64,000 nucleotides of DNA from Pasteurellaceae bacterium LFhippo2 (GCA_029852775.1 LEKJ01000091.1:27071-91070), one strand, 5' to 3'; positions 30,607 to 40,482 are shown, numbered from the stretch's first letter. Notes: generated by a model not told the origin, from the letters alone. Numbers and translations: made by a program.

Positions 30607-33216
30607 ATGCAACCTAAAGCAAAATTTAGAAAAGATTATCGCCAACCTGATTTTACGATTACAGATATTTATCTGGATTTCCAACTTGATCCCGAAGAAA
30701 CTTTGGTTACTTCAATTTTAAGTGTAAAACGCCTAAATAGTGAAGCGACGCAACTTCGTTTAGATGGGCATAGCCTGACCTTTGTGTCGTTAAAATTAGA
30801 TGGTAAAACCTTTGAACATTACCAAAAAGATGATGAATCTTTAACTTTAGATTTAGCAAATGTCCCTGCGGAGCAATTTGAGCTAACGATTCAAACTTTA
30901 TTACTCCCATCTCAAAATACATCATTACAAGGCTTATATCAGTCTGGCGATGGAATCTGTACCCAGTGTGAAGCAGAAGGTTTCCGCCAAATCACTTATA
31001 TGCTTGACCGCCCTGATGTACTTGCAAAATATCGCACCAAAATCACCGCTTGTAAGACGCAATATCCATTCTTATTGTCGAATGGTAACCGCATTGCGCA
31101 AGGGGATTTAGATAATGGCAAACACTGGGTAGAGTGGGAAGATCCGTTCTTAAAACCGAGCTATCTATTTGCATTAGTAGCAGGGGATTTCGATCTATTA
31201 CAAGATAAATTTACTACGATGAGCGGTCGAGTAGTGGATCTTGAGATTTATGTTGATCGCGGTAATTTAGATCGTGCAACTTGGGCGATGGAGAGCTTAA
31301 AACGTTCAATGAAATGGGACGAAGAGCGTTTCGGCTTAGAGTACGATTTAGATATTTATATGATTGTGGCGGTTGATTTCTTCAATATGGGCGCAATGGA
31401 AAATAAAGGGTTGAACATCTTTAACTCTAAATTTGTGCTTGCGAATCCACAAACCGCAACCGATGAAGATTATATGAATGTGGAAAGTGTGATTGCCCAT
31501 GAATATTTCCACAACTGGACGGGTAACCGCATCACTTGTAGAGACTGGTTCCAATTAAGCTTAAAAGAAGGTTTAACAGTTTTCCGTGATCAAGAATTTA
31601 CCTCTGACTTGTGGTCGCGTTCGGCAAAACGTATTGAAGATGTGCGTCTATTAAGAACGGTACAATTTGCTGAAGATGCAAGTCCAATGGCACACCCGAT
31701 TCGTCCAGAAAAAGTGATTGAAATGAATAACTTCTATACTGTAACTGTTTATGAGAAAGGTGCCGAAGTGATTCGTATGTTGCATACTTTACTTGGCGAG
31801 AAGTTATTCCAAAAAGGGATGAAACGCTATGTTGAGCTAAATGATGGTAAAGCTGCGACTTGTGATGATTTTGTACAGGCGATGAAAGACGCTTCAGGTA
31901 TTGATTTAGAGCAGTTCCGCCGTTGGTATAGTCAATCTGGTACACCAGAATTAACGATTGCCGATGAGTATGATGAAAAGCACAATATTTATCGTTTACA
32001 CGTTTCACAAATGACACCGCCAACAGCGGATCAAGTGGAAAAAGTGAATCTACATATTCCACTCAAAATTGCGTTATATGGCGCAAATGGTCGTAAGATT
32101 AAGTTACAGTATGAACTGCTTTCTGTAAGCGATGTGCTGGATGTAATTCACGAGAATCAAACTTTTGAGTTCCATAATGTCACAGAGCGTCCTGTACCGG
32201 CACTATTATGTGATTTTTCCGCGCCAGTACGTTTAGATTATAACTACAGCACAGAGCAGTTATTAACCTTATTAAAATTCGCAGAGAATGATTTTGTGCG
32301 TTGGGATTGTGCGCAAATGTTATTTAGCAATGAATTACGTGCAAATCTAACACGCTTCCAACAAGGCGAAGAGATGAAGTTCTCTGATGAATTATTAGAA
32401 GCGCTTAATTTCGTGCTAGATAATGCAAATAAAGATCCTGAATTAGCTGCATTAACGCTAACTCTGCCAAAAGAGACGGAATTTGCAGAGCAGTTTAAAG
32501 TGATCGATCCTGTTGGTATTTCTGTGGTACGTCACTTTATGCAGAAAGAGATCGCTGAAGCTTTAAAAGAACGTCTATTTGTGGCTTATAACCACAATAA
32601 ATTGCCTGAATACCGTGTTGTTGCAGAAGATATGGCGATGCGTTCATTACGCAATGTGTGCTTATCTTATTTAGCCTTTACGGATATGGGAAATAGCCTT
32701 GTTTATAAGCACTATAACCAAGCTGATAATATGACTGATACGCTTGCAGCTCTTTCTGCATCAACTAAAGCGCAGTTACCGGTTAGAGATAGCCTATTAG
32801 CCGATTTTGAAGAAAAATGGCACCACGATGGCTTAGTGATGGACAAATGGTTTGCATTACAAGCGACGCGCCCTGATGAGAATGTACTAGAAATTGTACA
32901 AGGTTTATTAGAGCATCGTAGCTTTAACTTCAAAAATCCAAACAGAGTACGTTCATTAATTGGCTCTTTCGCGGCTCAAAACCCGAAAGCTTTCCATGCA
33001 AATGATGGCGCAGGTTACCGTTTCTTAGTGGATATGCTGACTAAACTTAATGAAACCAATCCGCAAGTGGCGGCGCGTTTAATTGAGCCATTAATTAAAC
33101 TTTCTCGTTATGATGCACAGCGTCAAACCTTAATGCGTCGTGGTTTAGAACGTTTGAAAGGTTTAGATAATCTGGCTCGTGACTTATTTGAGAAAATTGA
33201 AAAGGCATTACAGTAA
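30607..33216 (+). CDS. pepN: Aminopeptidase N (M1)
   Basis: Zinc aminopeptidase of 869 aa (E. coli PepN 870), the main broad-specificity aminopeptidase of the cytoplasm. Substrate motif GAMEN near residue 260 and zinc motif HEYFHNWTGNR with the downstream LKEGLTVFRDQEF (third ligand Glu) near 295-320. The last third is the helical DUF3458-type domain. ATG 30607 follows AAGGAAACCTT. Its stop overlaps the next start as TAATG. Confidence 0.97.
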   Translation: MQPKAKFRKDYRQPDFTITDIYLDFQLDPEETLVTSILSVKRLNSEATQLRLDGHSLTFVSLKLDGKTFEHYQKDDESLTLDLANVPAEQFELTIQTLLLPSQNTSLQGLYQSGDGICTQCEAEGFRQITYMLDRPDVLAKYRTKITACKTQYPFLLSNGNRIAQGDLDNGKHWVEWEDPFLKPSYLFALVAGDFDLLQDKFTTMSGRVVDLEIYVDRGNLDRATWAMESLKRSMKWDEERFGLEYDLDIYMIVAVDFFNMGAMENKGLNIFNSKFVLANPQTATDEDYMNVESVIAHEYFHNWTGNRITCRDWFQLSLKEGLTVFRDQEFTSDLWSRSAKRIEDVRLLRTVQFAEDASPMAHPIRPEKVIEMNNFYTVTVYEKGAEVIRMLHTLLGEKLFQKGMKRYVELNDGKAATCDDFVQAMKDASGIDLEQFRRWYSQSGTPELTIADEYDEKHNIYRLHVSQMTPPTADQVEKVNLHIPLKIALYGANGRKIKLQYELLSVSDVLDVIHENQTFEFHNVTERPVPALLCDFSAPVRLDYNYSTEQLLTLLKFAENDFVRWDCAQMLFSNELRANLTRFQQGEEMKFSDELLEALNFVLDNANKDPELAALTLTLPKETEFAEQFKVIDPVGISVVRHFMQKEIAEALKERLFVAYNHNKLPEYRVVAEDMAMRSLRNVCLSYLAFTDMGNSLVYKHYNQADNMTDTLAALSASTKAQLPVRDSLLADFEEKWHHDGLVMDKWFALQATRPDENVLEIVQGLLEHRSFNFKNPNRVRSLIGSFAAQNPKAFHANDGAGYRFLVDMLTKLNETNPQVAARLIEPLIKLSRYDAQRQTLMRRGLERLKGLDNLARDLFEKIEKALQ

Positions 33217-33632
33217 TGAATTTCTTTGATGCATTATTTTCATTTCAGGGCCGCTTAAACCGTAAAGGTTTTTGGCAAGGATTAGGAATTAATTTTCTAT
33301 TCTTATTTATTTTTGCAAATTTTTTTGTAAATTTGACCGCTTTCAGTTGGTTAAGTGTGATTCCGCTAACGATTTCAACTTATAGCTTATCAGCCGTTGT
33401 TATTAAGCGTTTACACGACAGAAACCGCTCTAGTAAAGCGTTATTAATGGTGCTTGTGCCGATTCTTTGCTATTTAGTTGGGCAGGGAACAGAAGGCACA
33501 ATGGCCGTATTACTCGGATTAGCAACGCCGATGTTTATCGGTACAATGTTATTCTTAGAATGGGGCGTATTTGCAGGCAATCCAGAGCCAAATCAATATG
33601 GGCAGAAAGGGTTGGCAATCCGTTTTAAATAA
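33216..33632 (+). CDS. DUF805 inner-membrane protein
   Basis: Small membrane protein of 138 aa in the DUF805 family (YhaH/YhaI-like). It starts [19 protein letters not shown], typical of the family, and has about four hydrophobic segments (residues 25-45, 45-65, 78-95, 100-120) and [16 protein letters not shown] between helices 2 and 3. It shares one base with the pepN stop, so it is coupled to pepN. Function unknown. Confidence 0.82.
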   Translation: MNFFDALFSFQGRLNRKGFWQGLGINFLFLFIFANFFVNLTAFSWLSVIPLTISTYSLSAVVIKRLHDRNRSSKALLMVLVPILCYLVGQGTEGTMAVLLGLATPMFIGTMLFLEWGVFAGNPEPNQYGQKGLAIRFK

Positions 33633-33639
33633 TTTTATC

Positions 33640-33664
33640 GGTGCGTTTAGGCGCACCCTACACA
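33640..33664. repeat. Short palindromic repeat ahead of engB
   Basis: GGTGCG-tttagg-CGCACC followed by CTACAC (the GTAGG-type end in reverse). It occupies the place where an engB ribosome-binding site would be expected. Confidence 0.6.
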
Positions 33665-33667
33665 AAT

Positions 33668-34300
33668 ATGAATACTATTAAATTAAACTATCATAAAACT
33701 CACTTTTTAACATCTGCACCAGATATTCGTCATTTACCTGAAGATACTGGGATTGAAATCGCCTTTGCTGGCCGCTCAAATGCAGGTAAATCAACAGCAT
33801 TAAATGCATTAACTAATCAAAAAAGCCTAGCGCGTACATCCAAAACACCAGGGCGTACCCAATTAATTAACTTATTTGAAGTTGAGCCAAACTGTAAATT
33901 AGTCGATTTACCTGGCTATGGTTATGCGGCTGTTCCAGAGCAGATGAAATTACAATGGCAAAAAGCACTGGGCGAATATTTACAGGTTCGTGAATGTTTA
34001 CGCGGTGTAGTGATTTTAATGGACATTCGTCATCCATTAAAAGATCTAGACCAACAGATGATCGAATGGGCGGTATCTTCGAAATTGCCAGTTCTATTGT
34101 TATTAACTAAAGCAGATAAACTTAGCCAAAGCGCACGTAGTAAAACCGTAAAAATGGTGCGTGAAGCGATCTTACCTTTCCAAGGGGATATTCAAGTAGA
34201 AGCCTATTCTGCACAAAATAAAATCGGAATCGACAAACTTTCCGCTAAATTAGATAGCTGGTTTGCCGAAAACTTTACAGCTCAAAGCGAGGAAAATTAA
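33668..34300 (+). CDS. engB: Ribosome biogenesis GTPase EngB (YsxC/YihA)
   Basis: GTPase of 210 aa required for 50S assembly. Walker [15 protein letters not shown] near 35, G3 DLPGYGYA near 80, G4 TKAD near 150. The N terminus [19 protein letters not shown] aligns with E. coli YihA, which supports ATG 33668. No Shine-Dalgarno is visible because a palindromic repeat abuts the start. Followed immediately by rraB. Confidence 0.95.
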   Translation: MNTIKLNYHKTHFLTSAPDIRHLPEDTGIEIAFAGRSNAGKSTALNALTNQKSLARTSKTPGRTQLINLFEVEPNCKLVDLPGYGYAAVPEQMKLQWQKALGEYLQVRECLRGVVILMDIRHPLKDLDQQMIEWAVSSKLPVLLLLTKADKLSQSARSKTVKMVREAILPFQGDIQVEAYSAQNKIGIDKLSAKLDSWFAENFTAQSEEN

Positions 34301-34729
34301 ATGTACGATTTAACTGAATTAAGACAAGAAACCGATGAGATCATCGAATCTTTACTAGCAGATGGTAGCGATCCTGAAGCGTTATATATTGTTGAACACC
34401 ATATCGCTCACAATGATTTCGATAAGTTAGAAAAATTGGTTGTTGATGCCTATAAACTTGGCTATGAAATTTCTGAAGCAGAAGAAGTGGAAGAAGAAGA
34501 TGGTTCAGTGATTTTTGTGTGCGATATTGTTAGTGAAATTGAATTAAAAGCAGATTTAATTACTGCACAGCAAAAAGAGTTATTACCATTAATCGAAAAA
34601 GCTGGCGCAGTTTATGAAGGCTGGGGCACTTACTTTGAAGATCCAAATAGTGATGAAGACGAGTACGGCGACGATGGCGAATTTTTCGATGATGAAGATG
34701 ATGATTTTGAAGAAGATGATCGTCGTTAA
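34301..34729 (+). CDS. rraB: RNase E inhibitor RraB
   Basis: Regulator of ribonuclease E activity B (142 aa). LRQETDEIIESLLADGSDPEALYIVEHH at the start is characteristic, WGTYFEDPNS is conserved, and the C terminus (residues 115-142) is extremely acidic (Asp/Glu runs). It binds RNase E and alters mRNA decay. It starts directly after the engB stop; terminator at 34752-34771. Confidence 0.93.
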   Translation: MYDLTELRQETDEIIESLLADGSDPEALYIVEHHIAHNDFDKLEKLVVDAYKLGYEISEAEEVEEEDGSVIFVCDIVSEIELKADLITAQQKELLPLIEKAGAVYEGWGTYFEDPNSDEDEYGDDGEFFDDEDDDFEEDDRR

Positions 34730-34751
34730 TTACAAAATATGATAATAAAAA

Positions 34752-34776
34752 AACCCACAGAAATGTGGGTTTTCTT
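34752..34776. terminator. Bidirectional terminator between rraB and dolP
   Basis: AACCCAC-agaaat-GTGGGTT flanked by A7 on the left and TTTCTTTT on the right, so it can stop transcripts from both sides of this convergent pair. Confidence 0.85.
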
Positions 34777-34782
34777 TTAGGG

Positions 34783-35373
34783 TTATTGAGCGTAAGTAAT
34801 TACTTTAACAACTTTATTTACACCATTCACATTGCGAGCAACTTCAGCAGCTGCATCAGCTTGTTCTGGTGAAAGATTGCCTAGCAGGAAAGCTTCGCCA
34901 TTTTCTGTAATCACTTTTACTTCAGTTGTTTTTACTTCAGAGCTTACTAATAATTTAGATTTAATTTTAGTGGTAATCCAACTATCTAAGCTAATCTGAC
35001 CAGCTCCGATTTTGTTATTTACACGGATCTCATTATATACGGTTGAAACGCCTTCTACGCCAGCAGCAATACTTTTAGCGGTCTCTTTTACACTATCATT
35101 TGGAACTTGGCCAATTAATAGCGCTTTTCCGTTGTAAGATACAACATTTACGCGAGCTTCTTCTTTAATTTGCTCATCTTTGTTTAAGTTATAAGCAATT
35201 TTTTCTTCTAAGGTTTCATCATCTAGCTGGCGTCCTGCTGTTCTAGGATCGGTTGCAACTTTAGTCGCTACTGCAGCAGTACCTACAACAGCTGTTGCAA
35301 TACAGCCCTGTAGAGATAAAAAAGTGACAGCAAATAAGCTTGCAGCGCTTAGGCGTTTAATGAGTTTTAACAT
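34783..35373 (-). CDS. dolP: Outer-membrane lipoprotein DolP (YraP), two BON domains
   Basis: Lipoprotein of 196 aa with lipobox LQGC (Cys about residue 24), then a glycine/alanine-rich stretch and two BON domains (residues about 50-118 and 125-193; GKALLIGQVP and GEAFLLGNLS mark the repeats). DolP supports outer-membrane integrity and BAM function at division sites. Follows diaA by ten bases; the order lpoA-yraN-diaA-dolP matches E. coli. Confidence 0.94.
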   Translation of the reverse strand: MLKLIKRLSAASLFAVTFLSLQGCIATAVVGTAAVATKVATDPRTAGRQLDDETLEEKIAYNLNKDEQIKEEARVNVVSYNGKALLIGQVPNDSVKETAKSIAAGVEGVSTVYNEIRVNNKIGAGQISLDSWITTKIKSKLLVSSEVKTTEVKVITENGEAFLLGNLSPEQADAAAEVARNVNGVNKVVKVITYAQ

Positions 35374-35383
35374 AATAATCTCC

Positions 35384-35974
35384 TTAATTAGAGGCTGGAG
35401 CGAATAATAGATTATCTACCAATTCACAGAGCAAGTTTATACAGAATTGATGCCCTTCGGAGATTCGTATCTCATTGATAGAAGGAATTTCAATTTCTAA
35501 ATTAGTTTCTTCCAATAATCCTTTTACGTGATCATTCAAGCTACTTGTAAAAGCCAAAATTTCTAAATTCTCATTTTGAGCTGTTTGAATCGCATTAATT
35601 ACAGGATCTTCATTGCCTAATGGAGAAAAGGCGATAAGTAAATCTCCTTCTTTAGCCACTGCTTGTAATTGCTTACGATAAATTTGAGCAAATTCACTAT
35701 CTTGAGTTAAGCACCCAACTAAAATACCATCTAAATGCAATAACTGAACTGCTAAGCTAGGGCGAGATAGATCATAGCGGTGTAATAAGTTACTTGCCAG
35801 TATTTGCGCATTTGCATAAGAACGACCGTAGCCACATACAACAATTTTATTACCACGTAATAAGCAAGAGACTATTCGATTTGCTGCGTCATTTAGTTTT
35901 GAGGGGAGTAATTCTGCCGCTGCAATCTGGATCTGAATACTCTCACTAAAACGATCTTGGATCTTTTGTAACAT
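35384..35974 (-). CDS. diaA: DnaA initiator-associating protein DiaA
   Basis: SIS-domain protein (196 aa) that binds DnaA and promotes timely initiation. Phosphosugar-isomerase fold with GNKIVVCGYGRSYANAQILASNLL near 45 and GDLLIAFSPLGNEDPVINAI near 110. It is also related to GmhA, but length, neighbours and lack of GmhA-specific residues favour DiaA. Between yraN and dolP. Confidence 0.9.
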   Translation of the reverse strand: MLQKIQDRFSESIQIQIAAAELLPSKLNDAANRIVSCLLRGNKIVVCGYGRSYANAQILASNLLHRYDLSRPSLAVQLLHLDGILVGCLTQDSEFAQIYRKQLQAVAKEGDLLIAFSPLGNEDPVINAIQTAQNENLEILAFTSSLNDHVKGLLEETNLEIEIPSINEIRISEGHQFCINLLCELVDNLLFAPASN

Positions 35975-35985
35975 AAGATGCTTGG

Positions 35986-36345
35986 TTATCCTAAAAAATT
36001 TTTAATCCATAATGGCGGATTACTACCTTCAAAAGCGACAACATCAAAACGGCAATCTGCGGTTTCTAAACTTTGCTTTTTCTCTTTCACGAGCCACATA
36101 TTTGCCGCATTTAACCATTTTTGTTGCTTGGTGTAGCTAATACTTTCTAAAGCGCTGCCAAAGTTAGCATTTTTACGTTGGCGAACTTCAACAAAAACCA
36201 GAGTTGAGCCATCTAACATAATGAGATCAAGCTCTCCACATTTAAATTGCTGATTTTGAGCAACAAATTTAAGCCCTTGCTCGATAAGAAAAGCTTTAGC
36301 CTGTTGCTCAAAAATGGCGCCTTTCGCACGCTTATTAGTTAGCAT
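35986..36345 (-). CDS. yraN: YraN, UPF0102 nuclease-fold protein
   Basis: Small protein (119 aa) of the UPF0102 family with a restriction-endonuclease-like core: [41 protein letters not shown] (E...D...ExK-like). Function unresolved; proposed role in Holliday-junction or recombination processing. Overlaps lpoA by 11 bases, so translation is coupled. Confidence 0.92.
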   Translation of the reverse strand: MLTNKRAKGAIFEQQAKAFLIEQGLKFVAQNQQFKCGELDLIMLDGSTLVFVEVRQRKNANFGSALESISYTKQQKWLNAANMWLVKEKKQSLETADCRFDVVAFEGSNPPLWIKNFLG

Positions 36346-38086
36346 TTACCACACTACCGCCACGATATTGTAACCAAGTCATTTCACGCTGAATATTACA
36401 ATTAGGACCAGCGCTCAATACACCAGTTAAACCTGAAACGCTATAACCAGGGATTTGGCGGAACTCATTGAATTTATTTGCAACAGCCCAAGCATCAGAA
36501 CCCATTGCATATAGACGCATCATTGAAAAATCGCTTTCTGCAAGAGCTTCAGCTTTCTTATATTCATCAGAATCTACATCCGCTAATAGTGGAATTTCAC
36601 TAAATTTTACACCTTCCATTGTTAAGCGGAACTCCGCACCATTATTTGGAGAATTACTACGTGATGAAGTATAAATTGGGAATTGACCTGCTAAAGTTGA
36701 ATTATCAATAGCTTGTTTTAACGTTAATAACTGATCTGCGGTACCTAATGCATATAATGCTGTCCCTTGAGCAATACCGTTATTCATTAAATTATCAACG
36801 ACTTCAATTGGGTCATTATAGTAACGAACATTGGTGTCTTTACCTGTTTTTTCTCTCCATCGTTGTTCAAATGCTTCTGCTGAACGTTGACCAAAATCAC
36901 CGTGAGGAGCCGCAACTACAGCATTTGACGCACCATCTCTGTATAAGCGTTCTGCACCAGCTTGTGCTTCAGATTCTGGTGATAAGCCGTAGTAACATAC
37001 TTTTGAGATTGAACGTACATTTGGTGTTGAATTCAGAGCTAAAACATTTGTGTTTGCAATATTAGGATTTGCTAACATTTCATCTACACGAGGTTTTAAT
37101 AATGGCCCAATAATAGTTTGTACGCCTTGTTGTTTAGTTTGTTCTAATAAATCATTGATAGAAGCACTATCAGTGTCATAAACAAACACAGGCATTGAAT
37201 CTGCACCTTTTGCATCATCAAAACCACGTTTCACAATATCGCCTAAAATTTTTGCATCGCCACTAAGCGGTAGAAGTAAGCCAACTCCGTTTAATTGTGT
37301 TTGTTGAAAGCTAGCCACATTTTGTAATTCTGTCGGCATTAACTTATTTGCCGTATGATTTGGATATTGTTGCTTCCATTCATTGATTGCTTGTGGTAAT
37401 TGAGAAGGATTTGTCATATTACGATTGTAAGCATTAATTAATGCGATCCAACCGGCAAAACCTACTTCACCTGGATTTGCTGTTGCTTTCTCAACCATTC
37501 CACGATTTGCGCCACGCAATAATTCCCATACTCTGTCATTGTTTTCCTGGCGAGATTTATTATCAGTTAAGTAATTATCCATCAATGAACGAGCACGAAC
37601 TGATTCAAGTACATCTTTTTGGTTTTCAGCAACGCGAGCCTGAGTTTGATAAACTCGTAATAGCTGTGATTGGCTTAATTTAGGTTGTGGAAGACGTTTT
37701 AATGATTCTAGAGCCTGAGCGTTATTATTTGTTAATGCTGCCAGTTGAGCAGTAAGTAAATCATATTCTAGGCGTTGAACTTCGTTTAGTTTTGGAACAT
37801 TAATTTCCGAAATAGTATTTTGAGCTTCTGATTGCTTATTTTCATCAATTAGCTTACGCACAGCAAGTAAGCGATAGCTTTGCTGATCTTCAGATTTCCC
37901 CGTATTATCGGCTTTATTGATGTAAAATTCCGATGATGCGTAAGCATCGTTTTTAAGAGACTCAGTTACTTCATTTTTGAAAAAACTAGAACCGGTACAA
38001 GCCGAGAGAACGAGAGCCAATGTTGTTGGCACAAAAATCGTTTTCATTTTTTGGCTAAAGGTACCAGTTTGTACTAAAATAGTCAT
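36335..38086 (-). CDS. lpoA: Penicillin-binding protein activator LpoA
   Basis: Outer-membrane lipoprotein (583 aa) that activates PBP1A. Lipobox LSAC at about residue 30, an N-terminal TPR-like helical domain (residues 40-255), and a C-terminal periplasmic-binding-protein-like domain beginning [17 protein letters not shown] keep ATG 38086, with GGAG eight bases upstream, over the internal MKTIFV start, since the related Haemophilus proteins also carry a longer MTIL-type N terminus. Divergent from rsmI, as in E. coli. Confidence 0.94.
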   Translation of the reverse strand: MTILVQTGTFSQKMKTIFVPTTLALVLSACTGSSFFKNEVTESLKNDAYASSEFYINKADNTGKSEDQQSYRLLAVRKLIDENKQSEAQNTISEINVPKLNEVQRLEYDLLTAQLAALTNNNAQALESLKRLPQPKLSQSQLLRVYQTQARVAENQKDVLESVRARSLMDNYLTDNKSRQENNDRVWELLRGANRGMVEKATANPGEVGFAGWIALINAYNRNMTNPSQLPQAINEWKQQYPNHTANKLMPTELQNVASFQQTQLNGVGLLLPLSGDAKILGDIVKRGFDDAKGADSMPVFVYDTDSASINDLLEQTKQQGVQTIIGPLLKPRVDEMLANPNIANTNVLALNSTPNVRSISKVCYYGLSPESEAQAGAERLYRDGASNAVVAAPHGDFGQRSAEAFEQRWREKTGKDTNVRYYNDPIEVVDNLMNNGIAQGTALYALGTADQLLTLKQAIDNSTLAGQFPIYTSSRSNSPNNGAEFRLTMEGVKFSEIPLLADVDSDEYKKAEALAESDFSMMRLYAMGSDAWAVANKFNEFRQIPGYSVSGLTGVLSAGPNCNIQREMTWLQYRGGSVVNAN

Positions 38087-38168
38087 TTTTATAGCTCCAT
38101 AGTTGGAAATTGAGAATTCTGTTATCCGCTTTGTAGCAAATCTTACTTATCAACTAAGCGAAAATCAA

Positions 38169-39029
38169 ATGAAAAACGGACATAATCCAAATCAAATCGG
38201 CGTATTATACATTGTTGCGACCCCAATCGGCAATTTAGGCGATATTACTCAACGTGCATTAGATACTTTTCAGCAAGTCGACTTAATTGCAGCAGAAGAT
38301 ACGCGTCATAGTGGGATTCTATTAAGTCATTATGGCATTAAGAAGCCATTTTTTGCATTACACGATCATAATGAACAACAAAGAGCAACGGTTTTAGTCG
38401 AAAAGCTGTTAGAAGGGCAGAATATTGCTTTAATTTCTGATGCTGGGACACCACTAATTAGCGATCCGGGTTTTCATTTGGTACGTCATTGTAGACAAGC
38501 AGGCATTCGCATTGTTCCCATTGTGGGGGCTTGTGCTGCAATCGCAGCTCTTTGTACATCAGGTATTGCATCAGATCGTTTCTGCTTTGAAGGCTTTTTA
38601 CCTGCAAAAAGTAAAGGACGTATTGATAAACTCACCGAACTTGAAAATGAAAGCCGCACCTTAATTTTCTACGAATCAACCCACCGTATTTTAGATACAT
38701 TAGCTGATATGCAAACGGTATTTGGTGTAGAACGCTATATCGTTATGGCTCGCGAATTAACTAAAACGTGGGAAACGATTCAAGGCGATCAGTTAGGTAA
38801 TTTAATCGAATGGCTAAAACAAGATAGCAACCGTATTAAAGGCGAGATTGTGTTAGTGGTTGAAGGAAAAGTACAAACGGAAGAACAAGAGTTCTCACCA
38901 CAAGCGGTCAAATTATTAGAATTATTAGCAAATGAACTACCACTTAAAAAAGCAGCAGGTATTGTGGCAGATAGTTTTGGTTATAAGAAAAATGCCCTGT
39001 ATCAGTATGGGTTGGAGAATTTTAAATAG
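38169..39029 (+). CDS. rsmI: 16S rRNA (cytidine-1402-2'-O)-methyltransferase
   Basis: SAM-dependent methyltransferase of the tetrapyrrole-methylase fold (286 aa, identical in length to E. coli RsmI). [50 protein letters not shown] and IFYESTHRI are diagnostic. ATG 38169 gives the standard length; the frame extends 22 codons upstream into the divergent promoter. An exact uptake-signal core lies inside the gene at 38901-38910. Confidence 0.95.
   Translation: MKNGHNPNQIGVLYIVATPIGNLGDITQRALDTFQQVDLIAAEDTRHSGILLSHYGIKKPFFALHDHNEQQRATVLVEKLLEGQNIALISDAGTPLISDPGFHLVRHCRQAGIRIVPIVGACAAIAALCTSGIASDRFCFEGFLPAKSKGRIDKLTELENESRTLIFYESTHRILDTLADMQTVFGVERYIVMARELTKTWETIQGDQLGNLIEWLKQDSNRIKGEIVLVVEGKVQTEEQEFSPQAVKLLELLANELPLKKAAGIVADSFGYKKNALYQYGLENFK
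38901..38910 (+). other. DNA uptake signal core ACAAGCGGTC
   Basis: Exact Apl-type uptake sequence inside rsmI. Near-exact copies occur throughout (for example 44332-44341, 48050-48059, 53078-53086, 58777-58786), indicating natural competence machinery in the lineage and its placement in the Apl clade of the Pasteurellaceae. Confidence 0.7.
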
Positions 39030-39090
39030 GCATAAATTAATATCATTTATCTGATAGTTTTTAATTATTAAATGCATAAATAACATTCGC

Positions 39091-39119
39091 TTTACAGCCA
39101 AAATGGTAACAATTATACT
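39091..39119 (+). promoter_or_regulatory. dps promoter
   Basis: TTTACA (39091-39096), 17 bases, TATACT (39114-39119). Confidence 0.65.
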
Positions 39120-39129
39120 TGTTACCATT
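39102..39129. promoter_or_regulatory. Operator-like inverted repeat over the dps -10 box
   Basis: AATGGTAACAA-ttatac-TTGTTACCATT, perfect 11-bp arms with a 6-base centre that contains most of the -10 element. Bound protein would block the promoter. I cannot assign it to a known regulator. Confidence 0.65.
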
Positions 39130-39164
39130 AAATCAATTCGTTCATTTTTTAGAGGAGAAATAAA

Positions 39165-39650
39165 ATGACAAATGCAATCGGTTTAAATCAAGCGTCAGCA
39201 GAAAAATTATCAGCGGAATTAAACAACTTATTAGCGACTTACCAAGTGTTTTACACTAATGTTCGTGGCTATCACTGGAATATTAAAGGTGTGAGTTTCT
39301 TTGAATTACACGCAAAATTTGAAGAGATCTATGATGATTTAGTGGTAAAAGTAGATGAGATCGCAGAACGTATTTTAACTTTAGGCGGTGTGCCAAATAA
39401 CGCTTTTAGCCAATACCTACAAGTATCACGCATCAAAGAAGATATCGCAATTTCTTCAGCGCAAGGCTGCTTAACTGGGACTTTAGAAGGCTTCAAAACA
39501 CTGTTAGCACAACAACGTGAAATCTTAGCGATTGCAAACGAAGCAGATGATGAAGGTACAGCATCACAAATGAGTGATTACATCAAAGAGCAAGAAAAAC
39601 TGGTGTGGATGTTCTCAGCAGCTGCAACTTGTGGTGTATGCCAAGCGTAA
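39165..39650 (+). CDS. dps: Dps-family DNA-binding ferritin-like protein
   Basis: Mini-ferritin of 161 aa that oxidises and stores iron and protects DNA in starvation or peroxide stress. Ferroxidase residues are in YHWNIKGVSFFELHAKFEEIYDDLVVKVDEIAERI (His, Asp, Glu) near 41-75. The N terminus is short, without a long Lys-rich DNA-binding tail, and the C terminus ends CGVCQA, a CxxC-like tail. RBS GAGGAG precedes ATG 39165. It carries its own promoter and operator-like repeat. Confidence 0.93.
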   Translation: MTNAIGLNQASAEKLSAELNNLLATYQVFYTNVRGYHWNIKGVSFFELHAKFEEIYDDLVVKVDEIAERILTLGGVPNNAFSQYLQVSRIKEDIAISSAQGCLTGTLEGFKTLLAQQREILAIANEADDEGTASQMSDYIKEQEKLVWMFSAAATCGVCQA

Positions 39651-39682
39651 TAAAAAATCTTTGGGCGCGCTTTCTTTGCCTG

Positions 39683-39756
39683 CGGGCGTATGCAATACGC
39701 CCCTACAAGTAAGCCCCATTTAATGAAAGAATGTAGGGGCGTACTGCGTACGCCCG
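39683..39756. repeat. Inverted repeat doublet between dps and vapC
   Basis: CGGGCGTATGCAATACGCCCCTACA (39683-39707) and TGTAGGGGCGTACTGCGTACGCCCG (39732-39756) in opposite orientation with a 24-base spacer. The right unit is identical to the one inside copA. Confidence 0.82.
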
Positions 39757-39786
39757 AGCAGAGCTTTTATTGAAAGAACATTTACA

Positions 39787-39814
39787 AAAACGGCACGCAA
39801 ATGCGTGCCGTTTT
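39787..39814. terminator. Bidirectional terminator between dps and vapC
   Basis: AAAACGGCACGCA and TGCGTGCCGTTTT, 13-bp arms around AA; T tracts on both strands. Ends against the vapC stop. Confidence 0.82.
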
Positions 39815-40213
39815 CTATGAAAGTAGTAACCAATCTTCAAATTTTAAATCAGTTATTCGCTTAAATTCTTTGGTATTGTGGGTAATTAATACTAAATTAT
39901 TACTCATAGCTTGAGCGGCAATTTGAACATCATAAGGTCCAATCGGATTTCCTTGAATAGCTAATTCTGCTCGGATTTTACCAGCAATACGAGCATCAGT
40001 TGCGGTAAAAGGAATTATCTCAAAAGGTAGTTTATCTAATTTTGCTAAATTTTCCGCTTTACGCTGGCTTTTCTCTGCCCCATAACATAGTTCAAAAAGC
40101 ACAATTGATGATAATCCAAAATCACTTGGTCGATACTGTTTCAATTGATTAATGAAACTCATATTCTGATTTAAAATTGCAATAATCGCATTGGTATCAA
40201 GCAAGTATTTCAT
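39815..40213 (-). CDS. vapC: VapC-type PIN-domain toxin
   Basis: PIN-domain ribonuclease toxin (132 aa). Acidic residues expected for the active site are visible: Asp in YLLDTNAII (residue 6), Glu in VLFELCYGAEKS (about 42), Asp in GPYDVQIAA (about 98), with THNTKEF at the C-terminal motif. VapC enzymes of this group cleave initiator tRNA. It overlaps vapB by four bases. Likely neutralised by the VapB product. Confidence 0.93.
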   Translation of the reverse strand: MKYLLDTNAIIAILNQNMSFINQLKQYRPSDFGLSSIVLFELCYGAEKSQRKAENLAKLDKLPFEIIPFTATDARIAGKIRAELAIQGNPIGPYDVQIAAQAMSNNLVLITHNTKEFKRITDLKFEDWLLLS

Positions 40214-40449
40214 TCAAAGCAACTCCAATCACGTTCTTGGCTTTCTGTTCTTGCAAGTTTAATTTCTGCTTCTAAACTAGGATCTGGTTCACCTAAGCTG
40301 TCTAGCCAATCCCAATTATCAATAATCGGTTCAATAATCACTTTGTTACCTTGTTTCTCAATACGAACACTTTCGGCATCAAAGCGGAAATCTTTAGGCA
40401 ATCGTACCGCTTGAGAGTTACCACTCCAGAAAAGTTTTGCTGTTGCCAT
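40210..40449 (-). CDS. vapB: VapB-type AbrB-fold antitoxin
   Basis: Antitoxin of 79 aa: N-terminal SpoVT/AbrB DNA-binding fold (KLFWSGNSQAVRLPKDFRF) and an acidic/aromatic C-terminal toxin-binding tail (DNWDWLDSLGEPDPS...DWSCFE). I use ATG 40449, eight codons inside the longest frame, because GGGGAAAGG precedes it and homologues start there. It should autoregulate through the palindrome at 40468-40480. Confidence 0.9.
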   Translation of the reverse strand: MATAKLFWSGNSQAVRLPKDFRFDAESVRIEKQGNKVIIEPIIDNWDWLDSLGEPDPSLEAEIKLARTESQERDWSCFE

Positions 40450-40467
40450 ACCTTTCCCCATTAATAT

Positions 40468-40480
40468 ATACAAATTGTAT
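40468..40480. promoter_or_regulatory. Operator-like palindrome of vapBC
   Basis: ATACAA-a-TTGTAT just downstream of the vapBC -10 box, where AbrB-type antitoxins bind. Confidence 0.5.
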
Positions 40481-40482
40481 CT

